Assembly: GCA_039621445.1 (NCBI GenBank)
Contig: CP154954.1
Span: 5,681,919-5,745,918 of the forward strand
From: Euglena gracilis
Lineage: Eukaryota > Euglenida > Euglenophyceae > Euglenales
Direction: 5' to 3'
Length of the DNA stretch: 64,000 bases
Shown in pieces: positions 48,869 to 60,180 of the stretch (positions are counted from its first letter, which is position 1; each line of letters begins with the position of its first letter). The position numbers and the translations under genes were made by a program. The notes under the pieces are model-generated. The model searched no databases. It had not been told where the DNA came from and saw nothing but the letters and a program-made list of their open reading frames with translations.

Positions 48869-51800
48869 AAAAGCGGGGGCCAGAAGGGAGGGGACGGGGG
48901 CCCAGGGTGCCCCCAGCACGGCCCTCGGAAGGGGGGTAAGGAACAGGCTCACGGAGAGGGTTGGGTTTTGGTCAAGGGAAGGTCCAAAGGCAGATCCGGA
49001 CCTGAACCTGCACGGTCCCCCCAGCCCCCCCTGACTGAGACACGAAAAGGGGCTGGGGGGGGCCAGCAGGCCCTCTCATTCGACTCTGCCAACCCCTGGT
49101 CTGCGCTTTTCACCAGTGAGGGCAGCCCAGGGGGGGGCTCGGGTCAGAATTCAGGCACGGGACAAAGGGAGAAGGGACACAAGGCGGCTGGCCCTCCGCA
49201 GCAAGCCGCCCAGGGGTCTTCGGGTTCCAGCACACCCGGTCTACCGCAGATCACAACACCAGGAAGGGAGGGGAAAAACCCAAAACAAAAAAATGAAAAA
49301 GAAAAAAACAAAACGCTCTCACAGGCATCAATCAGGGAGGCAGCAAGGGAGGTCATCAACGTTCCCCAAACCAGTAAAGGCACGGATGAAACCGCCCCCA
49401 GCACGGAAAGGGATTCAGGGTTTTCGATTCGCCAGGTGAGGTGCGTCAGGACCGCACCTTCCACCTCAGCCCCCACACCACAGCCAGCCCCAGCACCACT
49501 CCCAGCCCGTTCCTCAGGGTTTGGGAGGTCGCCCTCCCGGTGGATTTCCCAGGACTACCACGTCCGGGAGGAGTACGTCAGGGACGTACTCCGCCGCCTG
49601 GGAGTCTACCCGGAGGTCGACGCCTTTTCTGCCAAAGAAAACCGCAGGTTCGTCCGCTGGTGGGGGCCAGGGAGCAGGGAGGGAGAAGATACCTTCAAGC
49701 AGGACTGGGGCAGGGAGGTTTTGTGGATCAACCCACCTTATAAAAAAATACAGGAGGTTCTCGAAAAAATCAGGAGGGATCAGGCCCATGCCATCCTGGT
49801 GATCCCCAGGTGGCCAGGCCGGCGTTGGTACAGGGAGGCCAGGGGCTTGGCAGTGCGCCAAGTCACGTTCCCTCAGGGAAAACGATTTTTCGGCAGAGGG
49901 GAGGAGTTGTGCTGGGGGACCAAGGGGCCCATCACAGCCTTTTTGCTGTGCGGGCACCCAGACCGGTGCACGCTGGAGGAGGTGACACGAAGGGGGAGGG
50001 AGAAAAAAACCAGGTTCGGGACACATTTTTCAGGGCCACCCCCAGGGACAGGGGGGGCCACAGGGGAGGTCACGCCGGCACACCTGGGGCAGGTGGGGAG
50101 AGCGGACCAGCCCAGGCGGATGCTGGACCTGTTCTGCGGGACAGGTTCAGTAGGGGACGTCTACCGCAGCCTGGGTTACCAGGTCACGTCGGTGGACGTG
50201 GACCCCAGGTGGCGGCCAGACATTTGTGTTGACGTGCTGAAATGGAATTTTAAAAAACAGTTCCAGCCTGGGGATTTTGAGGTGGTGGTGTGCGGGGTCC
50301 CCTGCACCGAATTCAGCCTGGCGCTGACCACCAGGGAACGAGATTTTAAATTGGCTGATCGGCTGGTGCAGCGGGCCCTGGCCATCATCCGGTACCTCCG
50401 CCCACGGCGGTGGTGGCTGTAAAACCCCCGGTACGGGTACCTGCGGACCCGCAGGTACATGGCAGGGATCCCACACGTGGACGTGGATTACTGCCAGTAT
50501 GCAGACTGGGGCTACCAGAAGCCCACCAGGATATGGGGCAGCCCCCATGTCCTGGGTCTCCGGCCACGGGTGTGTGACGGCCGGACCTGCACCAACCTGG
50601 AAAGCCCAGTACCTGAGGGGGGACGAAAGGGACGGCACAAAATTCGGCTCAGCAGCAAACACCAAAACCTGCCCAGGCACCTGAAATATCGGATCCCAGA
50701 GGCGCTCATCCGTGACCTGGCCACAGCACCGGCACCGGAGGCCCACGCTGCCGGGTCTCCGGAGCCAGAGCGGGACCCCCAGACAGAGCGAGGGGTGCCC
50801 TCGGTCTTGCTCCGTGAGGTGGGGCAGGGTGCCAGTGAACGGCAGCTGCTGATGCGGGTGCAGGCCAGGGGGCCAGACGGACAGACCCACTTCATCAACG
50901 CCCTCATTGACACAGGGGCAGAGGTGAACCTGGTCCGAAGAGGCATGCTACCCAGCACATACCTCCTGCCTGCCCCCAAGCCCCTGTCCCTGGTGACGGC
51001 TAGTGGAGCCAAGATGGAAGGGGGGGAACGTGAGGCAACCCTGGGCCTGGTCCTCCGGCGGGAGGGGGGCCTGGGTCAGGGGGAAGGGGCCCTGTGGACG
51101 GCCCCAGCCTCCTTCTATGAGGCAGACATCCACGTGGAGGCCATCATCGGCTTTCCGTGGCTGGAGGAAAACCAGCTCGGGGTGTTTCCACATCTCCGAG
51201 CCTTGGCATTGAGGGGAGAGCAGGTGGTCCTCCTTCGGGGACATGATGCGGAGGGTGAGCAAGTTCAGCCAGCAGCCCACAAAAAGGCACAAAAGCGAGT
51301 GAGATACCTGAAAATGGTGGAAAAAGTCAGAGCACTGCGGCTTGCTTTGCCAGAGGCAGCCCTGGGGGAGGACACCGAGGAGCCTGAGTGGGAGGAAAAC
51401 CCCCTGCACGAGGATGAGGCGACCCAGGAGACAGTGGCCAAGGAACTCCTGCGGGCAGCCCGGGAGGTCGAAGCACGGGCAGCCCAAGGGGTCATCCTTG
51501 TTCCCGAAGGGGAACAGGTGACCAGCCAGCGGGCTGAGGAGCTCCGGGCAGCCCTCCGGAGGGACTTCGAGGGGGAGGTTCTCCGAGACAGGATTTGGGG
51601 GGAAAGAATCGTTCGGGGGCCCCTGGGGGAAGGGAAAATCGAATTAAAACCGGGATCTGTGGCAAAGAAACAGAGGCCCATCCACCTGACGGGGGAGAGG
51701 CACAGGGCCTTGTGTGACCTAGTGGATGAGTGGGTTCGGGACAAGAAGGTGGAGGAGGGGGTGCCAAGTGCCTGGAGCAGCCCCACATTCGTGGTGGCCA

Positions 51801-53164
51801 AGAAACAGGGGAAGTGGCGTGGGGTTGTGGATTTCCGGGCATTAAACGAGGCCACAGTGACGGATGCTTACCCCCTCCCCAGGATTGAAGACATCCTGGT
51901 GAACCAGGGACGGAGGTACCTGTTCTCCGTCCTTGATCTCAAGGATGCCTTCCATCAGGTGCCCCTGCACGAAGACTCACGCCCATACACCTGCTGCAGC
52001 ACCCCCCGAGGGTCCAAGCAGTGGTGTGTGGTCGTGATGGGCCTGAAAAATGGAGTGGCCATTTTTCAGCGGGTGATCGACTACTCGCTGAGGGATGTGG
52101 CTGATGTCGCCAACCCATATGTTGACGACATCATCGTGGGGACCGAGTGGTGTGGCACGGAGGAAGCTACCCTGGAGGCACACGACCAGGACATAAGGCG
52201 AGTGTTGGGGGCACTGCGGGAACACCGCCTGGTCGTGGACAAAAACAAGTGCCGCTTCTTCGTAAGAGAAGTGGAGTTCTGTGGCCACATCCTGGGGGGA
52301 GGAAAACGGAGGCCAGCCCCGGGCAAACTCATGGCGCTGGAGAAGTGGGAGGAGCCCCGCACGATCACAGCCCTCAGGGGCTTTCTGGGCTTCACCAACT
52401 ACTACTCCAGCTACGTGAAGGAGTATGCCCGGTATGCAGCCCCCCTGATGGAACTCCTCAAGGTGGGACGTGTGGAAGGGAAAAAAGGCAGCAAAAAACC
52501 TGTGAAATTCGTACAAGAACAGCGGGAGGCCTTCACCGCCCTGAAGCAGGAGCTCCTCCGGGGATTGGAGCTCCACACCATCAACCCGGACCAGCCATTC
52601 ATCCTCCGGGTTGATGCGAGCGACAAGGCGGTGGGGGCAGCCCTGGAACAGTTTTTGGAGCCAACAGAGGGGATGCCCACAGCCGTGGAAGCCACTACAC
52701 GGAAAACCGTGCCTGTGGCCTTCTGCTCCAGGAAACTCACGGCTGGGCAGGTGAAGAGCTGGTCTCCGCGAGAGAAGGAGACTTACGCCATCATCCTGGC
52801 CCTCCAAAAATGGGCCTCCTACATCGGCCTGCAGCCGGTGTTGGTCCTCACGGACCACAAGTCCCTGGAGGCCTGGGCCAAGGAAACCCTGGACACGCCC
52901 AGCGGACCTGCGGGAAGGCGGGGACGCTGGCATGAAATGTTCTCCCGGTTTGACCTTCACGTGGTCTACATCCCGGGAAAGGAAAATGTGGTGGCGGATG
53001 CCCTCAGCAGATGGGCATATCCTGCCTCCAAGGCATTTGCCGACATCAGCCTCCACGGGAGCGAGGAGGATGATGAGGCAATGAGGGCCATGATCGAAGA
53101 AGAACGGAGGGAAGAGCGAGAATGCGGGACACGGCACGGGGGGAGGAACTCCACGTGGCGGTAA
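48869..53164 (+). CDS. Type 2 gypsy pol: Dam-like, C5-MTase-like, protease, RT, RNase H
   Basis: One frame of about 1430 codons with a single internal TAA at 50420-50422. Domains in order: Dam-like (49545-49970; VDAFSAKENRRFVRWW, NPPY at 49730-49741, AILVIPRWPGRRWY); C5-methyltransferase-like (50110-50620; DLFCGTGSVGD, GVPCTEF with Cys codon 50303, the TAA, then NPRYGYLRTRRYMAGIP, YCQYADWGYQKPTRIW); aspartic protease (LIDTGAEVNLV, Asp codon 50909); RT (VVAKKQGKWRGVVDFR, LDLKDAFHQVPL, YVDD 52118-52129); RNase H (LRVDASDKAVGAAL, PREKETYAIILALQKW, LTDHKSLEAW, YIPGKENVVADALSRW). Stop at 53162-53164. It is in phase with Gag after TGA 48866. Confidence 0.88.
49545..49970 (+). other. Dam-like methyltransferase domain of type 2 pol
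   Basis: DYHVREEYVRDVLRRLG, VDAFSAKENRRFVRWWG, EVLWINPPYKKIQEVLEKI, ILVIPRWPGRRWYREA, FPQGKRFFGRGEELCWGTKG. The intact NPPY is the catalytic-type motif of amino-methyltransferases. Layout resembles phage Dam-type enzymes and the DIRS domain. Confidence 0.7.
50110..50620 (+). other. C5-cytosine-methyltransferase-like domain of type 2 pol
   Basis: MLDLFCGTGSVGDVY is an S-adenosylmethionine-binding motif I. VTSVDVDPRWRPDICVDVL is motif II/III-like. VVVCGVPCTEFSLALTT holds a Pro-Cys as in catalytic motif IV. The Glu expected before NPR (motif VI, ENP/ENV) is a TAA stop at 50420. CQYADWGYQKPTRIW resembles the motif VIII region of a DNA-methylase family I recall from algae and large algal viruses. 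No long target-recognition domain is evident. Confidence 0.7.
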
Positions 53165-55092
53165 CAACACGCAGTGGGAGAGACACAGCAGCACAGCACA
53201 GACCTGGCCCCAGCCCCACAGAGGGGGAGGGGGCTGAGGATTCAGTGCCAGGGGGCCCTGGCCCTGACCCCACAGGGGGGGAGGGGCCTGTGGACGCCCC
53301 CTCGGGAGATTCGGGTCCCATCCTCGCGGGAGGGGAGGGGCCTGGGGTACCTGGGTTGGACACGCGGGAGACACGAGGTTCCCCACGTGCCCATCTTTTC
53401 GTGGATGAATTCGGGAATGAACAGCCGGCAAGAAGGGGGGGACCTGAGGAACACCAACCAGGGCGAAGAGTTCTGAGTGAGGACCTGCAGCCAAACCCCC
53501 TCATCGATGATCCCCACGGGGGGGATCTCGGGGAACCTGTGGGGGAACCAATTTCACTTTCTCCAGACACGGGGGTGCACACCCAGGAGGAGGTGGAGGA
53601 GGATCCCACCATCCCAGTGATGGAAAGGGATTGGTCTCGGGCATACGGGACATGCCCGGTGTGGGGGCCTATTTATGCAAGTGTGCAGGCCCCTGCGGGA
53701 GATTGGCCTGAGGGAGTCCGTTTGTACGGGGACAAAATGTACACGGACGGGCTCCTCTGCGTGCCCACCAGCCTGATGGGGCTCGTGGTCCGGGCCCACC
53801 ACGGGGACGCGGGCCACCCGGGAGCCTCCAGGCAGATCCAAGGGGGGCAGAGAAAATCACCCAAGGCATCCAGCGGCAATGTGAAATCTGCCAAGCCTGT
53901 GACCCCTCTCGAGCACCTTTCAAGTGTGCTCTCGAAGCCACCCCTGTGCCACCGTTCCTCATGGACAGTGTGGCAGTGGACCTGTTCGCCATGCCTGAGG
54001 TGACCCACGAGGGCCAGGTGTATGATTATCTGGCCCTGTGCGTGGACCGTGAGAGTGGGTGGACAGTGGCCACCCCCCACAAGTACAAGGGCCTGACAGC
54101 TGAGGTGGTGGCCAAGGCCATGTTCCGCCACTGGGACATGTTCGGGGTGCCCTCTGTGGTGACCTCGGACCGTGGCCCCCACTTTGCTTCGGCTTGGTGG
54201 CAAACAATGTGCGCCGCCATGGGGGTGAGGCGTGCCTACGGGCAGGCCTACCACCACCAGGCCAACGGTCGGGCAGAGGTGGCAGGCCAACGGGTGATGA
54301 ACACCCTGTCCAAGCTCATCGCTGACCTGTCGGAGAAGGAGGCCTCATGGGTGGTGCTGTTACCCAAGGCCCTCCGGCACCTGCACGATGTGCCAGGGGA
54401 GTCCGGCTTGTCGCCCTACGAGGTGGTCTTCGGGCGGCACCGGCCACTCCAAGGCCTGCCCCACCAGCCCCCACGAGAGGCCGAGGGGGCAGCCAACTTC
54501 ACGGATGCGGGCTATGGACGAGAAGGTGGCCTCCACCCTGAACGCCCTGCACGACAAGAGGTGGGCTTCCATCAACGCCAGGAGAAGAGACCCACCTCCC
54601 CTGGAGGTCGGTGCCAAGGTGTGGTACCGCCCCGAGACACAGCCGGGCACAGACAAGCTAGCCACCAAGTGGAAAAGGGGGACGGTGGTGGCCCGCCGGG
54701 GTCGCCACTCTTATGTGGTGGAGCTGGCTCCAGGGGCACGCCAAGAGGCACACCGGAGCCAGCTCAAGCTCCACACGGAGGATGAGTTCTCCACCGACCC
54801 CCTCCCACTTTTCTATTTCAACGACAAGGCGGCCCCCCTGGAGGTGGGCCCGGATGAGTGGGTGGTGGAGGAGATCGTGGGCAGCCGGAACAACCCGGAA
54901 ACGGGCGTCCCGGAATTTCAGGTGAGGTGGAAAAATTGGGATCCGACGGATCTCCAATGGCTGCCTTGGTCGGATTTCTTCCCCTCCTACAACGAGGATG
55001 TGGTGGATTATTGTGCAGCCAAGGGGATCCCGTTGGAGGTGGTGGGACTTCTCCGCCCCGGGAGGAAAGAGGGGCGGGGTCGAAGGCAATAG
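53122..55092 (+). pseudogene. Type 2 gypsy integrase with chromodomain
   Basis: Begins in the +2 frame overlapping the pol stop. An acidic, Gly/Pro-rich linker (53170-53640) leads to the zinc-binding region (VVRAHHGDAGHPGASRQ; after a frameshift near 53850, CEICQACDPSRAPF). The core in frame 53946 has MDSVAVDLFAMPEVTHEG, VVTSDRGPHFASAWW (second Asp) and HHQANGRAEVAGQRVMNTL (Glu). A second frameshift near 54490 precedes a GPY-like region (LEVGAKVWYRPE, KWKRGTVVARRGRHSYVVE) and the chromodomain (WVVEEIVGSRN, FQVRWKNWDPTDLQWLPW, 54855-54990). The stop is at 55090-55092. Two frameshifts make this copy defective unless they are sequence errors. Confidence 0.85.
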
Positions 55093-56270
55093 GGGGAGGG
55101 TTTGAGGTGGAAGCGGGGGGAAGTTGGGTGCGGGGACTGTGGTGGTGGCGGAGCACCCCTACGTCCCTGGCCCTGATTCTGATTTTGTTTGTGTGATTGT
55201 TATTTGTGTCTTCGCAGGTTCAACTTCAATTTCAAATTCAGATTTCAAACCCCTGCGACCGCCCCTTGGCTACGGGCGTGGGGCCGGTGGCCCCAGAAGC
55301 CGGGGGCCTGGTGGCCCTCTCAAGGGGACAGGACGCCCGGGCGGGGCGAGGAGGCCACACAACTGCACGGGGGTGGGCTCCCATCCCCAAGGGCCCCTGG
55401 GGGGCCCACATTCTCCCCCCCCCCAGGGCTGGCCTCGCCCAACACCCGCGGCCACAGAGCGCCCGCCCAGGGCGAGTGCCCCCCGGCGCCCACTCGCCGC
55501 ACGCGCTCAACACCGCACGGTGCGGCACCCGGGCGCCGAGGGGGCCCACAAGGCCGCTAGGACCCAAGGGGGGGCCTCGAGCCCCTGCATTCTTTCAGTT
55601 CTGCCCTTCACATCACCGGTTTGATTTCTTTTTCGATTTCAGTTTTGAATTTTGGAGGGCCCCGCCAAGGCGGGGGGGCTGACGGCGGACACCCCTCCTC
55701 GGCCCACCATGCCGGGGGGGGGGGCATTTACCATTTTAACCAATTTTTGATGGTTGGCCACACCCATCTTCGGCCCACCGTGCCGACCCTCCAGCACGCA
55801 CCCCTGCCAAGCCCCCGGGGGCCTTTGGCCCCGGGATACCGGGCAAGGCGGGGCGGCCCTGCTGGGTTGGTCAAATGTTTCCTTCCGAACATGCAGGAGC
55901 TTTCCACCCCGGGCCAAGCAGGGCCTGGGGGGGGGATCACAATTACACATTGGCATCGAGTGTTTCGGGGGGGGGGGCAGTCCGCCCCTACCCATGGGCC
56001 AAGAAGGCTCACGGGACCGGAGGGGGAGCGGAGGGGCCCCAAGCGGTGCCTCCCCGGGTCACGAGCCCGGAGGCGCCCGGCCCCCTTCTCGCCCCTCCCT
56101 TGTACCCCCTCCCCGACAGCACGCGCCACACACGGCACGTGGCGCCACCGCTTGTGCGTTTCAACAAGAAAAAAATACAAATTTTTACAGAGGCGGGAAA
56201 GCAAAAGGGGGGGGGGGCGGCACCTCGGACCGGCAAAGGAGTCGAATTTAAATTGCACGGCAATTTTTTT
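55093..56270 (+). other. Long 3' non-coding region of type 2 gypsy
   Basis: About 1.2 kb of GC-rich sequence between the chromodomain stop and the polypurine tract. Open frames are low-complexity on both strands. No third ORF comparable to that of type 1 is visible. Confidence 0.55.
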
Positions 56271-56282
56271 GAGGAGGGGAGG
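56271..56282 (+). promoter_or_regulatory. Polypurine tract of type 2 gypsy
   Basis: GAGGAGGGGAGG immediately before the 3' LTR, the plus-strand primer site. Confidence 0.8.
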
Positions 56283-56960
56283 GTGCGCGGTCCGAGGGTG
56301 CCCGCCCCAAGGAGGGGTCCCAAGGGGGCCCAAAGGGGCCACGAAGGGCCGCAAGGGTGCTCCAAGGCCTCCAGGGGCCTTTTGAGGCCCCACTGGCCCC
56401 CAAGGGGGCCCCACAGCCCATTTTGAGCAAGCCAAGGGAAGGTAAAGGAGGGGGCAGTTTGAGGGGGCCAACAGGCAACCCCCAAGGGGATGCGCAAGCC
56501 CCTCCGGGCTTTGCGCAAGCATGCGCACCCCCTTGGTGGGCGATGGGGATGGCGCAATTCATTAAGAATTGCGCAAAGTATACCAAGTAGCCCCCCCAGC
56601 TGTAGCCCCCCTCAATTGTACATTTTCTGTTCACAGGGCTCTGTTTACTCTATTCACTGTGTTGTCACATTGTCATTCAATTGTGCATTGCAAAGGACAC
56701 CAAGGAAATAACAATTACAATTTCAAGTTCAAATCTCATTGATCAAGAATCCAAGTTCATTTGTTGAGGCAAAGTATGTCTTTTCCCCATTATTCAACAT
56801 CAACATCCCCATCTACACCAACACCCACCCCCACCCCACTTTATCACCAAGGGGAAAACCCCCACCAGGTGGGCCCAACGGGCTCAAACAAAAACGATCC
56901 TACGCAGGTTGCGCCGCCAGGGGTCCCTTCACAGGGACCTCAGGAGGGGCAACCCCTACA
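56283..56960 (+). repeat. 3' LTR of type 2 gypsy
   Basis: Near-identical to 44273-44951. Followed by CCCTT and then the continuation of the DIRS-like B recombinase. Confidence 0.9.
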
Positions 56961-56965
56961 CCCTT

Positions 56966-57056
56966 TGTGCAGCAATTGGCCCATCAAAGTCCTGAAGGCT
57001 GAGTCATATCTTTTGACATTTCCCAGATTTTTTATGTAAGTATCGATACTGGACAT
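56966..57056 (-). pseudogene. DIRS-like B tyrosine recombinase, N-terminal piece
   Basis: ATG at 57056 (MSSIDTYIKNLGNVKRYDSA), about 30 codons, then interrupted by the type 2 gypsy. It continues at 44272. Confidence 0.8.
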
Positions 57057-57544
57057 CGAAACTTTCTGGGATTGTAATATTTGCCTGACACAATCAAGCA
57101 GGCCAAATTCCACCTTAGGGGGGGCATCTCCTCCCCCCAGCAGTTGGTGAACAGACCCCACTGGGGGGGTACTAGCAAAACCTTGCTGCCTGGCTGCCTG
57201 ATTGACATTAATTGGCGCCACCATGATGTCGAAGCCCAGTGGGGTACGATCAACAGACAAATTAGGTCTGGGTTTAACATTAATCTCTGAACCCATTGGG
57301 GAATGATGCTCCAGGGGGGGTTTGCATAAACTGGGGGGAGGCCCCTCAAATCTGCCTTCAAGGCATCCACCAGCAAAGCTCCTTGGTGGGGGTATCGACA
57401 AACAAACTTGGGGAATTTTTTGTTGCTGGGTGTGCAAAACATGTCCACCTCTGGGGTGATTTCCTTTCTGAAAAACTGAAGAATTTGGTGAAAGATGTTT
57501 AGGTTTAGGGTATAATCCCCTGGGTCCTTTTGCTCCCTGGTCAG
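57032..57544 (-). CDS. DIRS-like B Dam-like methyltransferase domain
   Basis: Intact frame: ITPEVDMFCTPSNKKFPKFV, VYANPPWSIIPQWVQRLM with NPPW, LLIVPHWASTSWWRQLMSI, LACLIVSGKYYNPRKFR, stop ending at 57032. This is the best preserved DIRS Dam-like domain in the window. It would act on element DNA if active, but the role of this domain in DIRS elements is not established. It overlaps the recombinase start (57056). Confidence 0.75.
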   Translation of the reverse strand: MTREQKDPGDYTLNLNIFHQILQFFRKEITPEVDMFCTPSNKKFPKFVCRYPHQGALLVDALKADLRGLPPVYANPPWSIIPQWVQRLMLNPDLICLLIVPHWASTSWWRQLMSIRQPGSKVLLVPPQWGLFTNCWGEEMPPLRWNLACLIVSGKYYNPRKFRCPVSILT

Positions 57545-58494
57545 GGAGTCTGCCAATTGCTCCTTGTGGGAACCCAAACCACCTGCAAATTGATTTGGTT
57601 TTCTTGGCAATGATACAGCAGGGGTTTTAAGATGGAATTTAGGTATGGATTTTTGCCTCCCCATTTTGTTAAATAACTTACAGCCACCTGGCTGTCCACG
57701 TGAAGCACAATTGTTTGTTTTGGTTTGGCCAGTGCCTGTACTGTTTCCACTGCAGCCTGCAACTCTTTTTGATTGATATGAAGGACATGCAGGTCCCTCC
57801 AAAAATCCTGCACCTTTTGGCCTGAAGCTTTGTCCAGCCCCCCCCACTGCCAGGTGCTGCTGTCTGAAAAGAGCTCCTGAGAGGCCTGGGACTGAAATGC
57901 CCTGCCCACACCTGGCTGTAAAAAGGCTTTTAACTCCACAATTTGATCCTTGAGCCCCTGGGGAATGGTCAGGGTGTGGTGCCAACCCCACTTTGTGTGC
58001 AAATCCACCATTTTGCAAAGTTGATCTGTCAGAATTCTGAGAAATGGCATTGAAACTAAATAGCTTCTGACTTGTCCCACAATAGAACTGAGTTTTCTGC
58101 AGCTCATTTTCTGTGCTGTGAGCACTTTGCCTAGCTCCTCTCTTAAGGATTTTAGTTTTTCCTGAGGAATTTCCAATTGGCCTTTTTTCAAATTGATCCA
58201 TTGGCCCAAATGTTTTATTTCCTGTGTGGGTTCCAGACAGGATTTGGGGAGGTTTAATCTGAAACCTGCCAGTAAAAGGTCTATTTTTACTTCTGCCAAA
58301 TGTTGGGCTGCTGTCTTTTTGCTGGGGGCTAACAGCAAAATGTCGTCCAGGTAGATGAAAACTACCTTGCCTTCCTTTCTCCATTTTCTTTCCCAGACTC
58401 TCATAAGAGTCATAAATTTTTGTGGCAGGCTGCTTATACCAAAGCATGCAGCCTGAAATTGCCACGTTTCCCCCCCCCACCTGCATGCACACAT
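57545..58494 (-). pseudogene. DIRS-like B reverse transcriptase and RNase H core
   Basis: In the frame after the G-run: WQFQAACFGISSLPQKFM, YLDD at 58353-58342, a thumb/connection region, RNase H (ELFSDSSTWQWGGLD, HINQKELQAAVETVQALA, VLHVDSQVAVSYLTKWGG). It then loses one A near 57560 (VWVPTKEQL becomes VWVPTRSN) and stops. The two one-base changes partly compensate, so the upstream frame resumes for the Dam-like domain. Only two CpG dinucleotides occur in about 840 bp here. Confidence 0.85.
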
Positions 58495-60180
58495 GTTTTT
58501 CCAGACTGCTGTGCAGTTTTAAGTGGAAATATGCATCTTTCAGGTCTATTTTTCCACGGAACCAACCTTTTCTTAGATATGGGAAGATGTTTCCCATGTG
58601 TTCCAATCTGAATTTCTGGGGGGTGAAATGGAGATTTAACTGTCGACAATCTGAAATCAGTCTTTCCCTGGTCTTTTCCCCTTCCTTTTTGGAAATGATA
58701 AAATAAGGGACAAAATGTTTTGCCTCCTGTGGGGTGATTTGCCTGGTTGCCCCTGCACATTCGTATTCTCTCAGAATTTTCTGGGCAGTCCTTATTTCTT
58801 GGGGAGTTTTGAAGGGAACTTTTAAGGACATCTGAGGGGGGAGGGGAAGATCTGCCCTGACCCCTTCCCTTATTAGGTTTAATACCTCTGTGCTGGCTCC
58901 TGCCTCGACCCAATGGGGGATGCTGGCCTGCAGGGCCCTGTAGGGGGGCACCCCTGGGTATAATGTGTCTGGGGATTCCACAGGCCCCATCACTGGGGTC
59001 CTTTCCCCTGGCTGCCCCATCACTGGGGTCCATTCCCCTGGCTGCCCCATCACTGGGGTTGCCTCTGGCCCTGCCATAGGGCTGCTCAAAGACAGGCTTT
59101 CCCCCTGTTTTTGAAAGACGGGGGAAGGTCTGTGGTGGGGAGGTACATATAATGCTGGGGGGTGAGGGCTGATTACCTTCTGGGGGGGCCCTGGTGTAGC
59201 CAATCTTGGGCCTCCCCCCCAAGGGCTGATATCTTGAATGTACTGGCCTCCAGTGGCCACCTGAATTTGCTTGAAATGGCCTCCATTGGCCTTGATATCT
59301 TGATTGTAATGGCCTCCATTGGCCTTCAGGGCCATCTGGCCTTCTTGGTCTCCATTGACCTTCTCTCCAGCACTTTTCTTGTGTCTTCTTTTTCCCTCTT
59401 GGTTCCCCAGATGAGCCACCATGGCTGAATTTTTCTGAGGGGTTTGATGCCACCTGTCTTGGCTGTGGCTTGCTTCCCCTGGGGGGAATGATTTTGAGGG
59501 TTCTGGGGGGATAGTTGGACATACCTCTCCCCACTGGGGTCCCCTGCTGGGATTCTGGGTTCTGTGTCCTTGAGAATGGGCACCATGCCCTTTTGAATGA
59601 TGGCTGCCATAGCCTTGGGCCCCAGGCCCTGTAGATAGATGGCCGCCATGGCCATTTTGAGGAGGGTTTCCACCTTCCTGACTTGAACCCTTTGAACTTG
59701 TCATATTTCCCCTGCCATAGGGGTGGGGATGAGAAGGGGGATGGGTAGTCTGCCAGACCTGTTTTTCCCGCTCCTGACAATGTTTCCTTGATTGATGACT
59801 GTGATGGGTCCCCATGACCCAATGGGCCTTGCCCTGGATGGCTCCTCTGACGCTTTGCTCTGACCACGAGTGTCCAGGGTCCATGGCCGTCAGAAAAGCT
59901 TTGTTGAAAACAGGAAATTTCTGACGAACTGGGGGGCGGAAGGGTTGCGACGGCCACGGACGGACGTGTTGGCCCTGCTCCATCAGGTACTCCAGCGCCT
60001 GCAGTTCCTCGGTGTTTTCCAGCTTCGGCTGTCTGTCTTGAACGTCCTTGTGCTCCCACTTCCTCTTGACAGCTTGAAATTTTTTCCAACACATCTTTCA
60101 TTGAATTCCGTTGAACACGTGTTTGATTTTTGAATGTCTGTGTCTTCAGTATTGACCGCACTCGTAGTGTTGAAATTCTT
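58480..60180 (-). CDS. DIRS-like B Gag-like region and RT N-terminus
   Basis: The frame ending at 57032 is open from 60094. Its first part is Gln/Gly/His/Ser-rich, with imperfect repeats (KANGGHYNQDIKANGGHFKQ), and corresponds to the Gag-like region of A. Further on it enters RT: FVPYFIISKKEGEKTRERL, DCRQLNLHFTPQKFRLEHMG, IDLKDAYFHLKLHSSLEKHV. It leaves the RT frame at the nine-G run near 58471-58479. A second frame (58434-60377) is also open and holds DGHGPWTLVVRAKRQR. The translated Gag frame is unresolved. Confidence 0.55.

Larger units (their letters stand above)
44273..56960 (+). mobile_element. Type 2 Ty3/gypsy chromovirus with two methyltransferase domains
   Basis: Complete element. 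The 5' LTR is 44273-44951, the primer-binding site 44952, gag to 48868, pol 48869-53164, integrase/chromodomain to 55092, a long 3' untranslated region, the polypurine tract 56271-56282 and the 3' LTR 56283-56960. The target duplication CCCTT lies at 44268-44272 and 56961-56965, inside the recombinase gene of DIRS-like B. The LTRs differ at about nine positions by eye, so insertion is fairly recent. Pol contains a Dam-like and a C5-methyltransferase-like domain before the protease. Confidence 0.9.

Noticed and set aside
50420-50422. Reassignment of UAA to glutamate in this genome
   Set aside because: UAA also ends other element frames at plausible places (53162) and conserved positions elsewhere do not show UAA. 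A private mutation or readthrough is simpler, so this is kept only as a test.
51977-53494. 505-codon open frame on the - strand opposite type 2 RT
   Set aside because: It is the antisense shadow of a GC-rich coding region. The + strand frame carries all RT and RNase H motifs and this one carries none.
55124-56385. Third ORF in the type 2 element after the chromodomain
   Set aside because: Open frames there are GC-driven, overlap in all frames and run into the LTR. None has complexity typical of a protein or a counterpart in type 1.
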